NCBI RefSeq assembly: GCF_038806765.1
Contig: NZ_CP152389.1
Location: 248,001 to 312,000, forward strand
Source: Mucilaginibacter sp. CSA2-8R
Lineage (GTDB): Bacteria > Bacteroidota > Bacteroidia > Sphingobacteriales > Sphingobacteriaceae
Reading direction: 5' to 3'
Length of the DNA stretch: 64,000 nucleotides
Part shown: piece after piece, positions 16,074 to 26,376 of the stretch
How positions within the stretch are numbered: position 1 is the first letter of the stretch
Layout: each line of letters starts with the position of its first letter
Notes under the pieces: generated by a model
Seen by the model: only the letters and a program-made list of their open reading frames with translations
What the model was told of the DNA's origin: nothing
The model's database searches: none
Program-made: the position numbers and the translations under genes

Positions 16074-19000
16074 ATGTCAGAAGACAAAAGCATAAAGTTA
16101 ATAAAAGCAGTAAAAGAGCTTAACATTGGTATGGGTACCATTGTAGACTTTTTATCCACAAAGGGTTATAAAGTAGACAAAAACCCAAACTCGGTGCTTA
16201 ATGGCGATATGTACAGCACGCTGGTTAAACAGTTTGCTGCCGATAAAAGCATTAAGGAGGAAGCCAAACAAATCAACATAGGCAAAATACGCCGTGATGA
16301 ACCTGGTGTGAATCCTGAAAAGCCTGCTGAGCAACGCACTAAAGACTTTGAAAAAGAAGAAATCCTGATTAAAAATGCAGGAGGCTTTTCGGGTGGATCT
16401 GCAAACCGGCCCAAAGAAGCTGAGAAGCCTCAAGAGCGTCCGGAAGGATCTTTACCTGGAGTTAAGGTGGTTGGGAAAATAGATTTAAATAATCTTAACA
16501 AACCGGCACCACGCCCAGAACCGGCACCACAGCCAGTGGCAGCACCAGAGCCTGTAGCCGAAAAACCTGCAGCGCCTGCGCCGAAAGCACCAGAGCCTGT
16601 AGCTAAACCAGCTCCGCAGCCTGAGCCAGTGGCAGCACCAGCTCCGGTAGCCGAAAAACCTGCAGCGCCTGCGCCAAAAGCACCAGAGCCTGTAGCTAAA
16701 CCAGCTCCGCAGCCTGAGCCAGTGGCAGCACCAGCTCCGGTAGCCGAAAAACCTGCAGCGCCTGCGCCAAAAGCACCAGAGCCTGTAGTAACCGCTACTG
16801 CCGAAAAACCGGCAACACTGCCTGCAACTGCCGCAACTCCGGAAGAGCAAGCTGTTGCTCCTGAGAATGAAGTGATCAGGGCTAAAGCTGAGCGCCTTAC
16901 CGGACCAAACGTTGTTGGTAAAATACAATTACCGATAGACAATGGCCGTCGTGGCAACCAGGCTTCTGCATCTTCAAATGCTAATACTTCTGACAACAGA
17001 CGCAAACGTAAACGTAAAGAAACCGGACCAGGACAACCTGGTGGTCAAACCGGCGGTCCGCAACAAGGGCAGCCAGGTGGTGGCAATCAGCAGGGCGGTA
17101 ATAATAACAATAATAATAACCGCCCAGGCGGCGGTGGCTATCAAGGCGGTAATAATCGCCCAGGCCAAGGCGGCAATAACCGTCCGGGTGGCGGTGGCGG
17201 CTATCAAGGTGGCAACAACAGGCCGGCATTTGGTAATCGTAATGCGGCCCCAAGCGGCGCGCCTAAAGAAGAGCCTACAGAAAAAGAAATACAAGACCAG
17301 ATTAAAGCTACACTTGCCCGCTTAAGTGGTGCAGGTAAATCGGGTAAGTTTGCGCAACGGGCTAAATTCCGTCGCCAGAAACGTGATGATGTGGCCGCAT
17401 CTGCCGAAGAGGCAGCAATGGAACAAGAGCTGCAGTCGCGGGTACTAAAGGTTACCGAGTTTGTTACCGCTAACGAGCTGGCCTCGTTAATGGACGTTTC
17501 GGTAACGCAAATTATCTCTACCTGTATGAGCCTGGGTATGTTCGTATCTATTAACCAACGTTTAGATGCGGAAACCCTGAGCATTGTGGCTGACGAGTTT
17601 GGCTATAAGATAGACTTTGTTAAGCCTGACGAAGAAGAAATCAACCTTGAGGAAGACGACGCTCCGGAAAGCTTAATTGCTCGTGCACCGATTGTAACCA
17701 TTATGGGTCACGTTGACCACGGTAAAACATCATTGCTCGATTTTATACGCAAAACCAACGTTATTGGCGGCGAGGCGGGTGGTATCACCCAGCACATCGG
17801 TGCCTATGAAGTAACGCTGGAAGATAAACGTAAAATTACTTTCCTGGATACGCCGGGTCACGAAGCGTTTACCGCGATGCGTGCCCGTGGTGCACAGGTA
17901 ACCGATATTGTAATTATCGTTATTGCTGCTGACGATAGCGTGATGCCGCAAACCCGGGAGGCTATAAACCATGCCCAGGCTGCAGGTGCACCAATCATCT
18001 TTGCCTTTAACAAAATTGACAAACCGGGTGCTAACGCCGATAAAGTGCGCGAGCAGCTGGCCGGTATGAACATCCTGGTTGAAGAATGGGGCGGTAAATA
18101 CCAGTCGCAAGAAATTTCTGCCAAATCCGGTTTAAATATCAACTTGCTGCTCGAGAAAGTATTGCTTGAGGCAGAATTGCTTGAGCTAAAGGCTAACCCG
18201 AAAAAACGTGCTGTAGGTACGGTTATCGAGGCTGCTTTAGATAAGGGCCGGGGTATTGTAACTACGGTATTGGTACAGGCAGGTACACTACGTGTTGGTG
18301 ATCCAATATTGGCAGGTAGTTATAGCGGTCGTGTAAAAGCATTAACCAACGAGCGTGGTATGCGTGTAAGCGAAGCAGGTCCATCTACACCGGTACAGGT
18401 GTTAGGTATGCAAGGTGCACCAACTGCCGGCGACAAATTTAATGCACTCGAAAGCGAAGTTGAAGCACGTGATATTGCCAACAAACGTTTACAGTTACAA
18501 CGTGAGCAAGGTTTGCGTACGCAGAAACACATTACGCTTGATGAGATTGGTCGTCGTTTGGCTATCGGTAACTTTAAGGAGCTTAACATCATTGTTAAAG
18601 GTGACGTTGACGGTTCTATTGAAGCGTTATCCGACTCATTGCTTAAACTATCTACCGATCAGATCCAGGTAAATATCATCTCTAAAGCGGTAGGTCAGAT
18701 TTCCGAATCAGACGTATTGCTGGCCTCGGCTTCAGATGCAATCATCATCGGTTTCCAGGTACGCCCATCAGGCAGTGCCCGTAAGCTGGCCGAACAGGAG
18801 CAGATTGATATCCGCCTGTACTCGATCATCTACGATGCCATCAACGAGATTAAAACAGCGATGGAAGGCATGTTGGCTCCAACTTTCGAAGAGAAGATTG
18901 TAGCTAATGTAGAGATTCGCGAAACCTTTAAAATTAGTAAGGTGGGTACCATTGCCGGATGTATGGTGTTAGATGGTAAGATTACCCGTAACAGCAAGAT

Positions 19001-19187
19001 CCGCATCGTTCGCGAAGGTGTGGTAATTTACACCGGCGAACTGGCATCCCTGAAACGTTATAAAGACGACGTGAAAGAAGTAAATACAGGTTACGAGTGT
19101 GGATTAAACATCCATAACTTTAACAACATTGAAGTAGGCGACATTGTAGAAGCTTACGAAAATGTAGAAGTTAAACGTAAGCTGTAA
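16074..19187 (+). CDS. infB: Translation initiation factor IF-2
   Basis: GTPase that delivers fMet-tRNA to the 30S P site and promotes subunit joining. The 1037-residue protein has an N-terminal IF2N helix (about 1-60), a Pro/Ala/Glu-rich linker with 31-residue repeats (about 153-238), a Gly/Asn/Gln-rich segment (about 320-395), a second IF2N domain (about 455-520), then the GTPase with GHVDHGKTS (about 545-553), DTPGHEAF and FNKID, and domains II-IV. The long low-complexity linker is typical of Bacteroidota IF-2. It closes the operon, ending before a strong terminator. Confidence 0.98.
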   Translation: MSEDKSIKLIKAVKELNIGMGTIVDFLSTKGYKVDKNPNSVLNGDMYSTLVKQFAADKSIKEEAKQINIGKIRRDEPGVNPEKPAEQRTKDFEKEEILIKNAGGFSGGSANRPKEAEKPQERPEGSLPGVKVVGKIDLNNLNKPAPRPEPAPQPVAAPEPVAEKPAAPAPKAPEPVAKPAPQPEPVAAPAPVAEKPAAPAPKAPEPVAKPAPQPEPVAAPAPVAEKPAAPAPKAPEPVVTATAEKPATLPATAATPEEQAVAPENEVIRAKAERLTGPNVVGKIQLPIDNGRRGNQASASSNANTSDNRRKRKRKETGPGQPGGQTGGPQQGQPGGGNQQGGNNNNNNNRPGGGGYQGGNNRPGQGGNNRPGGGGGYQGGNNRPAFGNRNAAPSGAPKEEPTEKEIQDQIKATLARLSGAGKSGKFAQRAKFRRQKRDDVAASAEEAAMEQELQSRVLKVTEFVTANELASLMDVSVTQIISTCMSLGMFVSINQRLDAETLSIVADEFGYKIDFVKPDEEEINLEEDDAPESLIARAPIVTIMGHVDHGKTSLLDFIRKTNVIGGEAGGITQHIGAYEVTLEDKRKITFLDTPGHEAFTAMRARGAQVTDIVIIVIAADDSVMPQTREAINHAQAAGAPIIFAFNKIDKPGANADKVREQLAGMNILVEEWGGKYQSQEISAKSGLNINLLLEKVLLEAELLELKANPKKRAVGTVIEAALDKGRGIVTTVLVQAGTLRVGDPILAGSYSGRVKALTNERGMRVSEAGPSTPVQVLGMQGAPTAGDKFNALESEVEARDIANKRLQLQREQGLRTQKHITLDEIGRRLAIGNFKELNIIVKGDVDGSIEALSDSLLKLSTDQIQVNIISKAVGQISESDVLLASASDAIIIGFQVRPSGSARKLAEQEQIDIRLYSIIYDAINEIKTAMEGMLAPTFEEKIVANVEIRETFKISKVGTIAGCMVLDGKITRNSKIRIVREGVVIYTGELASLKRYKDDVKEVNTGYECGLNIHNFNNIEVGDIVEAYENVEVKRKL
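16531..16788 (+). repeat. 93-bp tandem repeat in infB
   Basis: A 93-bp unit (31 codons, rich in Ala, Pro, Lys, Glu) recurs with its aaaaacctgc landmark at 16561, 16654 and 16747, exactly 93 bp apart. The second and third copies are almost identical; the first half-copy is diverged. The unit length is a multiple of three, so copy-number change keeps the frame. Confidence 0.95.
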
Positions 19188-19205
19188 TCTGCATCAAATA
19201 TTTAT

Positions 19206-19250
19206 AAAACAACAAAGCCGCTTTACATTAAAGCGGCTTTGTTGTTTTGT
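19206..19250 (+). terminator. Terminator after infB
   Basis: A perfect 20-bp stem (19206-19225 with 19229-19248) with a 3-nt loop, 18 nt after the infB stop. Confidence 0.92.
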
Positions 19251-19412
19251 GGCAATTTTTTTTAAAGTATTTTTAATCAAATGCAATTGCTAAATAACTA
19301 CTGGTTAATCGTTTAATAGCACGTGAATAAAAAATCACACAGGAGGCACGCTTACTAAGTTCTTGGTGTGAAAAATCATGAAAATGCATGGAGTAATTAT
19401 AGTTCTCTTTCC

Positions 19413-20831
19413 CTAAGCGGTTAAGCTCCAGCCTTTCCGATATTCGCGTTTTACGTACTGATTTACGTTATCAAAATTAGTAACCCGCATCTGGGCATTA
19501 TCCCAAAGCAATTTAATGTGGCCACCTTTTAAGTCGTGGCCTCTAACGGCTAAATTGGCCATTAACAATGCTTCGGTCAATGGGCCTGCTATTTCAAAAG
19601 GAGAGCTTACTTCTTGTTTGCCATACCCAGCTAAGCAGGCTTCTACCCATTGCGTGTAATGTCCCTCAGCCTGACCTGAAACCCGAGACCATTTTTGCGG
19701 AACCTTAACCTTAAGTGTGCGCGACGTAGGCAGCAATTGCGGATTTTCTGAATAAGTGCTGGCCATCATTTTACCTTTAGTGCCTATAAATAATGTGCCA
19801 TTGCCATCGTCGCCAAACCGCTCATTAGGGCCTAACTCTTCAGGGCGTTCGGGTTGTATGCCACCATCCATCCAGTGTAATTTTATGTCGCCTTTGGTTT
19901 TACCGGTTTTAGGAAACGTAAGCGTGATGTGGCTTGATGGCGGACAGCTTTCGGGGAAGCGGCCTTGTTTAAATTCATCAACATATACGGTACCTACACT
20001 GGCCTGTACATCTTTAGCATATTGTAAGCCTAGTACCCGAAAAGGAGCCTCAACCAGATGGCAGCCCATATCGCCCAGGGCACCGGTACCATAATCCCAC
20101 CAGCCTCGCCAGTTAAACGGCACCAGTTTATCTACATATTCTTTGTATGGGGCTGTACCCAGCCATAAATCCCAATCTAACTCTTTGGGTATTTCGGCTT
20201 TGGTGCTCGGCCAGGGTATGCCTTGCGGCCATACTGGCCGGTTAGTCCAGCAGTATACGGTATGTACGTCGCCAATTTCACCCGCATCGTACCACTCAGA
20301 TAGCAAACGCGTGCCATCGTTTGATGCACCCTGGTTACCCATTTGGGTAACTACTTTGAATTTTTTTGCGGCTTCGGTAAGCATACGTGCCTCATAAATA
20401 TCGTGGGTTAGCGGTTTTTCTACATATACATGTTTGCCCATGGCCATAGCACGGTAAGCTACAATGGCATGGTTATGATCGGGCGTCGCAACAGATACAG
20501 CATCAATATGCTTACCTTCTTTATCAAGCATCTGGCGCCAGTCTTTATAATATTTAGCTTTAGGAAATTTTGCTCTTGTAGCTGCAGCCCGGCGGTCGTC
20601 AACATCGCATAAGTAGGCAATTTCGGCCTTACCACTTTTAGCAAAATTGTTAATATCGGTTTCGCCTTTACCGCCTGCTCCAACTCCGGCTACCATTAAT
20701 TTATCGCTTGGCGCTATAAACCCTCTGCCAAGTACATGTCGAGGCACAATCATAAACGAAGCTGCTGCCACAGCGCCAGTCTTCAAAAATGCTCTCCGGG
20801 AGTTTTCCTGTTGTTGGTTCTCGTCGCTCAT
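19413..20831 (-). CDS. Tat-exported Gfo/Idh/MocA family oxidoreductase
   Basis: A 472-residue NAD(P)-dependent oxidoreductase. The N-terminus has a twin-arginine signal (SRRAFLKTGAVAAASFMIVP), so the protein is expected in the periplasm, with cofactor bound before export. The Rossmann domain follows (MVAGVGAGGKGETDI, then ATPDHNHA and VYVEKPLTHD with the catalytic-region Lys-Pro), and the C-terminal alpha/beta substrate domain begins near residue 170. Family members act on sugars or inositols; the substrate is unknown. TatC is encoded in this window. The upstream region has two inverted repeats that may be operators. Confidence 0.93.
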   Translation of the reverse strand: MSDENQQQENSRRAFLKTGAVAAASFMIVPRHVLGRGFIAPSDKLMVAGVGAGGKGETDINNFAKSGKAEIAYLCDVDDRRAAATRAKFPKAKYYKDWRQMLDKEGKHIDAVSVATPDHNHAIVAYRAMAMGKHVYVEKPLTHDIYEARMLTEAAKKFKVVTQMGNQGASNDGTRLLSEWYDAGEIGDVHTVYCWTNRPVWPQGIPWPSTKAEIPKELDWDLWLGTAPYKEYVDKLVPFNWRGWWDYGTGALGDMGCHLVEAPFRVLGLQYAKDVQASVGTVYVDEFKQGRFPESCPPSSHITLTFPKTGKTKGDIKLHWMDGGIQPERPEELGPNERFGDDGNGTLFIGTKGKMMASTYSENPQLLPTSRTLKVKVPQKWSRVSGQAEGHYTQWVEACLAGYGKQEVSSPFEIAGPLTEALLMANLAVRGHDLKGGHIKLLWDNAQMRVTNFDNVNQYVKREYRKGWSLTA

Positions 20832-21156
20832 AGGTTAATATTGGTTTTATATGAACTGATAATATGTTGCTATTCTTAAATTTTACTTTACCATCTGTTG
20901 TATAGGCGATCATTGTTGCCTATACAAAAAGTCTGAGCTACTAAATATGGCGTTACCATATTTGCTGAATATTTTTTGTTGATGAATATAATTGGTCGAT
21001 ATTGGAAGACAGGCCTAATATAAAGAACAAATGGATAGATAAGGTAAGCGTAATAAACTTTTATAACTGCTATTAATTTATCATTATTAATTACTTCAGT
21101 AAATATATCCTCGTGCAACTTTTTTCAGCGGGCCGTGTTTGTAATTCACTTATATC
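20832..21156. promoter_or_regulatory. Divergent intergenic region with two inverted repeats
   Basis: The 325-nt gap separates the minus-strand oxidoreductase from the plus-strand MtfA-like gene. It holds a 10-bp inverted repeat (20898-20907, ttgtataggc, with 20918-20927) and an 8-bp one (20943-20950, aaatatgg, with 20956-20963). Neither is followed by a T run, so operators are more likely than terminators. No ORF is credible here. Confidence 0.5.
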
Positions 21157-21969
21157 ATGACTGCATTTATCATAATCTCAATCATCATAGTACTAGCCCT
21201 TGGCTATTTAGCTTATCGGCTGTTTAATAAGCAGCGCAACAGTATACCCGTTGCCAATGCCAGCCTCAGTAATGAGCTGAAACAAGTTTTGCAGCAACAT
21301 GTAGCTTATTACAGCAAATTATCTGCTGAGGATAAATCACGATTTGAGAGTTTGATCGCCGGTTTCCTGGAAACGGTGCATATAGAAGGTGTTGGGCTGG
21401 AAATTACTGATCTGGACCGTGTGCTGATTGCCTCAAGTGCCGTTATACCAATATTTGGATACAAAGAATGGCGATATACCAATCTTACGAATGTCATTCT
21501 GTATCCCGATACTTTTAATAATGACTTCCAGTTTGAGGGCGAGCAGGAAGGCCGCAATATTATGGGTATGGTAGGCTCGGGTTATATGAACGGGCAAATG
21601 CTGCTATCAAGAGCAGCGCTGCTCAGAGGCTTTTCGGCTGCATCGGGTAAGAACAACACCGGTATACATGAATTTGTGCATCTCCTGGATAAAAGCGATG
21701 GAGCAACTGACGGTGTGCCAGAAAATGTTTTACCGCACGAGTACGCTACACCTTGGCTAAAAATGATGCACCAGGAAATTAACCGGATTAAAAAAGGTAA
21801 CTCGGACATCGATCCTTATGGCGCCACTAATGAGGCAGAGTTTTTGGCTGTCGTGTCAGAATATTTTTTTGAAAAACCTGATCAATTCAGTCAAAAACAT
21901 CCGGAGCTGTATGAGCAACTGAGCCTTATTTATAGCCAGGATCCGGCCGCTAAACTTAAGGGCTTATAG
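21157..21969 (+). CDS. MtfA-like zinc-dependent peptidase (M90)
   Basis: A 270-residue protein with an N-terminal membrane helix (residues 3-22) and a soluble zinc peptidase domain. The metal site is GIHEFVHLLDKSDGATDGVP with H171-E172-x-x-H175, matching the MtfA/M90 motif HExxH-x-LD. Conserved AEFLAVVSEYFFEKP near residue 228 supplies the further ligand Glu. MtfA of E. coli is linked to glucose-PTS control by binding Mlc; that partner is not expected here. Unlike MtfA this homologue is membrane-anchored. Monocistronic. Confidence 0.9.
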   Translation: MTAFIIISIIIVLALGYLAYRLFNKQRNSIPVANASLSNELKQVLQQHVAYYSKLSAEDKSRFESLIAGFLETVHIEGVGLEITDLDRVLIASSAVIPIFGYKEWRYTNLTNVILYPDTFNNDFQFEGEQEGRNIMGMVGSGYMNGQMLLSRAALLRGFSAASGKNNTGIHEFVHLLDKSDGATDGVPENVLPHEYATPWLKMMHQEINRIKKGNSDIDPYGATNEAEFLAVVSEYFFEKPDQFSQKHPELYEQLSLIYSQDPAAKLKGL

Positions 21970-22159
21970 TTACAAGATTCAAATACCGTAAATAACTGCA
22001 GGTAAATTTAATTGCGCTTAAACCGGCAAAATCATAAATGTTTCAAACTATTTAAAGGCTATTTCAACCATTTAAACCACAACCCAGAGATTTATGTGCC
22101 CCGGATAACGTTACCTTCATAAAAAGAAAAAAATATTAGGCACTTGTTAAGATAACGTA

Positions 22160-22167
22160 TATATTTG
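22160..22167 (+). promoter_or_regulatory. -7 promoter element of tRNA-Ala
   Basis: TATATTTG fits TAnnTTTG and places transcription start close to the tRNA 5' end at 22180. The -33 element is weak. Confidence 0.5.
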
Positions 22168-22179
22168 CACTCCTTAAGC

Positions 22180-22253
<74 letters not shown>

Positions 22254-22818
22254 CACTAAATTTTAAAAGGTTTGATCAAAAGCAAATTTTGCAAATGGTC
22301 AGACCTTTTTTGTTGTACAAAACTTACAAGTTTACATATCGCGTTTATATAATCTATGTTTTATAGAAGTCACTAAGCTTTCTTGCACTTGATTTCTTTT
22401 AATTATGCCAATGTGCAACGCTCTTTGCTGTTACTAATCTGGTAACACGTTTAATTAGGTATTAACACCAGGATCTTACCAAATGGCATAACTCGGCACC
22501 AATATTAGCTGATGTGATAGTACATTCCGTAAATTGCTTGATATGCAAGGTTGTATTAAAAGCAATGTCTTACCTGGCGAAAACGTGAAAAGAACTGGCT
22601 GCAGTTTTTGATAACTATTGTATGGCTCATATACTATCATTTATGTAGTGCTTGGCTACAGTTAATGAGCGGGTTAATCAGGCAGCAAAATCAATGGTCT
22701 TAAGAAGTACTTTATATATCAAGTTTGTGGTTTTCCCAAAGCGTTAGCGTAAAGACTGTTACCTTATAAAAGCTGTATATAACTATGTATTTAGTGATGT
22801 TATTTATATATTTAGGCA
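22254..22818. other. Gene-free stretch after tRNA-Ala
   Basis: This 565-nt AT-rich gap holds a likely tRNA terminator at 22265-22311 and the promoter region of the M16 peptidase. I see no credible ORF, no repeat of the tRNA 3' end and no integrase remnant. Confidence 0.6.
22265..22311 (+). terminator. Terminator of tRNA-Ala
   Basis: Arms aaaaggtttgatc (22265-22277) and ggtcagacctttt (from 22297) pair with two mismatches and end in a T tract. Confidence 0.7.
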
Positions 22819-25749
22819 ATGAGAATTTACACTAAACCTATTACGGTAATCTGCTGGATGCTTACCTGCAGTATAGCTTATGCACAACAAGCTTTTAAAT
22901 GGGAAAAAGCTGTTTCTAACGGGTATAATTACACATACGTAAGCGGCGACCCTACTCACAGCCGTTTTTACAAGTTGAAAAACGGACTGACCGTTATATT
23001 AAGTACTACTAAGCAACAGCCGCGCATTCAATCGTATATTGCAGTAAAGGCGGGCAGCAAAACCGACCCTGCCGATCACACCGGCTTAGCGCATTACCTT
23101 GAGCACCTGATGTTTAAAGGCACAGATCGTTACGGGTCTTTAAACTGGAGCAAAGAAAGTCCGCTACTTGACAAAATTGATAATCTTTACGAACAGTATA
23201 ATTCAACAAAAGACGAAGCTAAGCGTAAAGAAATTTACAAGCAGATTGACCAGGTATCGGGCGAGGCTGCAAAATTTGGCATCGCCAACGAGTACGATAA
23301 AATGATGGCTGCCATGGGTGGGCAAAATACTAATGCCTTTACCTCATTTGAGCAAACCGTATACACCGATGACATCCCCAGCGCATCAGTTGATAAATAT
23401 TTAGCATTGCAAGCCGAGCGTTTTCGCCAACCAGTGTTCAGAATATTTCATACGGAGCTGGAAGCTGTTTATGAAGAAAAAAACCGTGGCTTAGATAACG
23501 ATGGCAGCAAAGTGTTTGAAGCTATGTTTGCAGCCTTGTTCCCGAATAATAATTACGGTAAGCAAACCACTATAGGTACGGTAGAACATCTTAAAAATCC
23601 GTCGTTAAAGGCTATTCGTAACTATTTTCATAGCTACTATGTGCCTAACAACATGGGCATCATCATGACCGGTGATTTTAACCCAGATGTGATGATCAAA
23701 AAAGTTGATCAGCGATTTGGTTACATGGTATCAAAAGCAGTACCTGCTTATACTTTTGCTCCCGAAAAGCCAATTTCTGCCCCGGTTAAGCGTGATATTT
23801 ACGGGCCTACTCCCGAAAACCTGACCATTGCTTTCCGCTTTCCGGGTGCCAGTACGCGTGATGCCAGGATGCTGAATTTACTTGGCGATATCCTGACCAA
23901 CGGTAAGGCCGGTTTGTTTGATTTAGACCTGACCAAGAAGCAGCGCCTTTTAAGTGCCAGAGCTACATCATACAATTTAAAAGATTATAGTGTGTTGATG
24001 TTACAGGGCAGCCCTGTTAAAGGCCAGACGCTTGATACGGTGCGTAGCCTGATGCTGGCAGAAATAGCAAAGCTAAAAAGCGGCCAGTTTTCTGACGACC
24101 TGATTCCGGCTATTGTTAACAATAGCAAAAAAAGTAAGATAGAAGGCAACGAAAACTATGTGAGCCGTGCCGGCAACCTGATGAATGCTTTTACCTCGGG
24201 CATCGACTGGCGTAACGAGGTGGCTAACGAAGATGAACTGTCAAAAATTACCAAGCCCCAAATAGTTGCCTTTGCCAACAAATATCTTAATGATAATAAC
24301 TACGTAATAGTTTACAAACACTTAGGCGAAGACAAAAACATTGTGAAGGTAGATAAGCCTACCATTACACCGGTAGCAGTAAACCGCGAGGCCCAGTCTG
24401 AGTTTTTGAAGACGGTAAACGCCATGCCAAGTAACCCGGTGCAACCCACCTGGCTCGACTTTAACCGCGACATCAAGCATGCTAAAGCTGGTCCGCTGGA
24501 GGTTTTATCGGTACAAAATAAAGATAATAGCTTGTTTAGATTATATTACCGGTACGACATGGGCAGCTGGAATAACAAGTTGCTGCCTATTGCTGCCCAA
24601 TACCTGCAATTTTTAGGTACTAATAAAATGGATGCTGAAGGTTTTAGTAAGGCTTTTTACAAACTGGCTGCATCATTTGCGATTAATACAGGTACCGATG
24701 TATCAACGGTGTCCATCAGTGGCCTGCAAGAGAACTTTGATAAGACCGTTACTTTATACGAAGACCTGATCAGCAACTGTAAACCTGATGAGGCGGCTTT
24801 AGTTAACCTGAAAGCCCGTATCCGTAAAGGCCGCGAAAACGCCAGGCTCAATAAAGCTGCAATTATGTCGGGCCTGTTAAACTATGCCCGTTATGGTGCG
24901 CAAAACCCATTCAACTACACTTTAACTAACGAGGAACTCGATAACCTTAAAGCCGAAGATCTGGTAAATTTACTGCACAGCCTGTCAGGTTATAAGCATA
25001 CCGTTTTGTATTATGGTCCGCAGGCAACACCGGCACCAGCTATTGCAGCTTTGCACCATGTACCGGCAACGTTTACATCTTACCCTGCGGCCAAACAATT
25101 TACACGCGTAAATCCTGATAAAAACCAGGTGCTTTTTGCTGATTTTGACATGGTACAAGCCGAGATTAACTGGATACGTAATGAAGCGCCATACGACGCT
25201 GCTAAAACACCGGTAATTGAGTTGTATAATAATTATTTTGGCGGTGGTATGAGCAGTATTGTTTTCCAAACCATACGCGAATCTAAAGCGCTGGCTTATT
25301 CAACTTATGCCGTTTATGTTGCGCCTACTAAAAAAGAAGACCCCAACTATTTTATAGCTTACGTAGGTACTCAGGCCGACAAATTAAACGAGGCAATTAA
25401 GGGTATGAACGAATTGATTACCGATTTGCCTGAATCAGAAAAAGTAGTGAATACTGCACGCGACAACATTCGTAAATCACTGGAAACCGAGCGTATAACG
25501 CAGGATGGTATTTTGTTCAGTTACCTAAATGCACAACGCCGCGGCCTTGATTACGACGACCGCAAAAATACTTACAATGCAGTAGCCAGCTTAAACTATG
25601 CTGACTTAAAAGCATTTCACGATCAGGAGGTAAAAAATAAACCGGTTACTTACTGTATTGTGGCATCAACTAAAAGAGTAAGCGACGATGATTTGAAAAA
25701 ATATGGCGAGCTTTCTAAACTAAGCTTAAACCAGCTATTCGGTTATTAA
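22819..25749 (+). CDS. M16 family metallopeptidase, secreted
   Basis: A 976-residue pitrilysin-type zinc peptidase with an N-terminal signal peptide cleaved near AYAQQ (residue 22), so periplasmic or outer-membrane associated. The first M16 domain has the inverted zinc motif HYLEH (H92, E95, H96) and the distal Glu in AVYEEKNRG. Three further M16-type repeats follow, the last with FGGGMSSIVFQTIRESKALAYS, typical of the inactive C-terminal half that closes over the substrate. Length matches the two-half family. The substrate is unknown; peptide degradation is likely. Single gene with its own terminator. Confidence 0.93.
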   Translation: MRIYTKPITVICWMLTCSIAYAQQAFKWEKAVSNGYNYTYVSGDPTHSRFYKLKNGLTVILSTTKQQPRIQSYIAVKAGSKTDPADHTGLAHYLEHLMFKGTDRYGSLNWSKESPLLDKIDNLYEQYNSTKDEAKRKEIYKQIDQVSGEAAKFGIANEYDKMMAAMGGQNTNAFTSFEQTVYTDDIPSASVDKYLALQAERFRQPVFRIFHTELEAVYEEKNRGLDNDGSKVFEAMFAALFPNNNYGKQTTIGTVEHLKNPSLKAIRNYFHSYYVPNNMGIIMTGDFNPDVMIKKVDQRFGYMVSKAVPAYTFAPEKPISAPVKRDIYGPTPENLTIAFRFPGASTRDARMLNLLGDILTNGKAGLFDLDLTKKQRLLSARATSYNLKDYSVLMLQGSPVKGQTLDTVRSLMLAEIAKLKSGQFSDDLIPAIVNNSKKSKIEGNENYVSRAGNLMNAFTSGIDWRNEVANEDELSKITKPQIVAFANKYLNDNNYVIVYKHLGEDKNIVKVDKPTITPVAVNREAQSEFLKTVNAMPSNPVQPTWLDFNRDIKHAKAGPLEVLSVQNKDNSLFRLYYRYDMGSWNNKLLPIAAQYLQFLGTNKMDAEGFSKAFYKLAASFAINTGTDVSTVSISGLQENFDKTVTLYEDLISNCKPDEAALVNLKARIRKGRENARLNKAAIMSGLLNYARYGAQNPFNYTLTNEELDNLKAEDLVNLLHSLSGYKHTVLYYGPQATPAPAIAALHHVPATFTSYPAAKQFTRVNPDKNQVLFADFDMVQAEINWIRNEAPYDAAKTPVIELYNNYFGGGMSSIVFQTIRESKALAYSTYAVYVAPTKKEDPNYFIAYVGTQADKLNEAIKGMNELITDLPESEKVVNTARDNIRKSLETERITQDGILFSYLNAQRRGLDYDDRKNTYNAVASLNYADLKAFHDQEVKNKPVTYCIVASTKRVSDDDLKKYGELSKLSLNQLFGY

Positions 25750-25816
25750 GTAACAGAGCGCCGGCGAGCTTACGGTTTACCTGCCTCTAAATTTTACTTA
25801 TTAATGAGTACCGTGC

Positions 25817-25874
25817 AAAAAGGGCGGTCGAAACAGGTCAATATATTATGGCATGTTTTGATCGCCCTTTTTTC
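25817..25874 (+). terminator. Terminator after the M16 peptidase gene
   Basis: Arms 25817-25834 (aaaaagggcggtcgaaac) and 25855-25872 pair with G-U wobbles across a 20-nt loop and end in a T tract. Confidence 0.85.
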
Positions 25875-26058
25875 TTCTTATTAAACTATATACGGCTTAA
25901 AGTATATCAGGAAATTACGTGCTTGTTTATTATCAGCCTGAAGTTGTGCTCTCTTTTCAATTCTTGACGGTAGTCAAACTATGCAGACATTTAAACTTCA
26001 TCAATAAACTAAAGAGTACTGAACTGATTTTCAGAAAGAAAAATGTTTATAAAAAGCA

Positions 26059-26083
26059 AAGTCCCCTGATGGGCAGGGGACTT
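26059..26083 (+). ncRNA. Hairpin of a possible leader or small RNA
   Basis: A perfect 10-bp stem (aagtcccctg, 26059-26068, with 26074-26083) and 5-nt loop without a T tract, followed by an unpaired A/C-rich stretch and then a 19-codon mini-ORF. The layout looks like a structured leader, but no known family is matched with confidence. Confidence 0.4.
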
Positions 26084-26109
26084 ATACTAACCAATTATAA
26101 ACCTAAATT

Positions 26110-26169
26110 ATGAGAAGACTATTTTGTGTTTCTTTCGAATACGGTGTAAAAGTAACACTTGCTTTTTAA
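26110..26169 (+). CDS. 19-residue mini-ORF, possible leader peptide
   Basis: ATG at 26110 to TAA at 26167-26169 encodes MRRLFCVSFEYGVKVTLAF. It follows the GC-rich hairpin by 26 nt and is followed by T- and A-rich runs. It begins 267 nt before the MFS transporter start. Whether it is translated is unknown. Confidence 0.25.
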   Translation: MRRLFCVSFEYGVKVTLAF

Positions 26170-26376
26170 GTCTGCAAGTTTTTTTTAAAAAAAATTGTTA
26201 AAAATTTATTTATAACCTTTTTCCTATGCTAAATTCTTAGTTAGAATGAATAAATGTTAGTAAAAGTTAAATTTTTTTAAGCGTTGTAACACGTTTAATA
26301 CAATAGATTAACTTGACGGTTTTATTTCGTTGTTCTTTTATAATGATGATACCTTCGTTGATTGTTTTAAAGAGTA

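Larger units (their letters stand above)
25750..26376. other. Non-coding region before the MFS gene
   Basis: The 627-nt gap contains the M16 terminator (25817-25874), a GC-rich hairpin (26059-26083), a 19-codon mini-ORF (26110-26169) and a very AT-rich segment (26170-26300). A 64-codon reading frame at 25919-26113 is not convincing as a gene. Confidence 0.55.

Noticed and set aside
16430..17005. Long Gly/Ala-rich minus-strand frames inside infB
   Set aside because: They arise from the Pro/Ala repeat on the coding strand; infB is certain.
16942..17325. Plus-strand alternative frame inside the infB low-complexity region
   Set aside because: Explained by repetitive codons of IF-2 in another frame; no independent start signals.
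25919..26113. 64-codon plus-strand frame after the M16 gene
   Set aside because: Composition is not protein-like, it runs through the GC-rich hairpin, and no promoter or family supports it.
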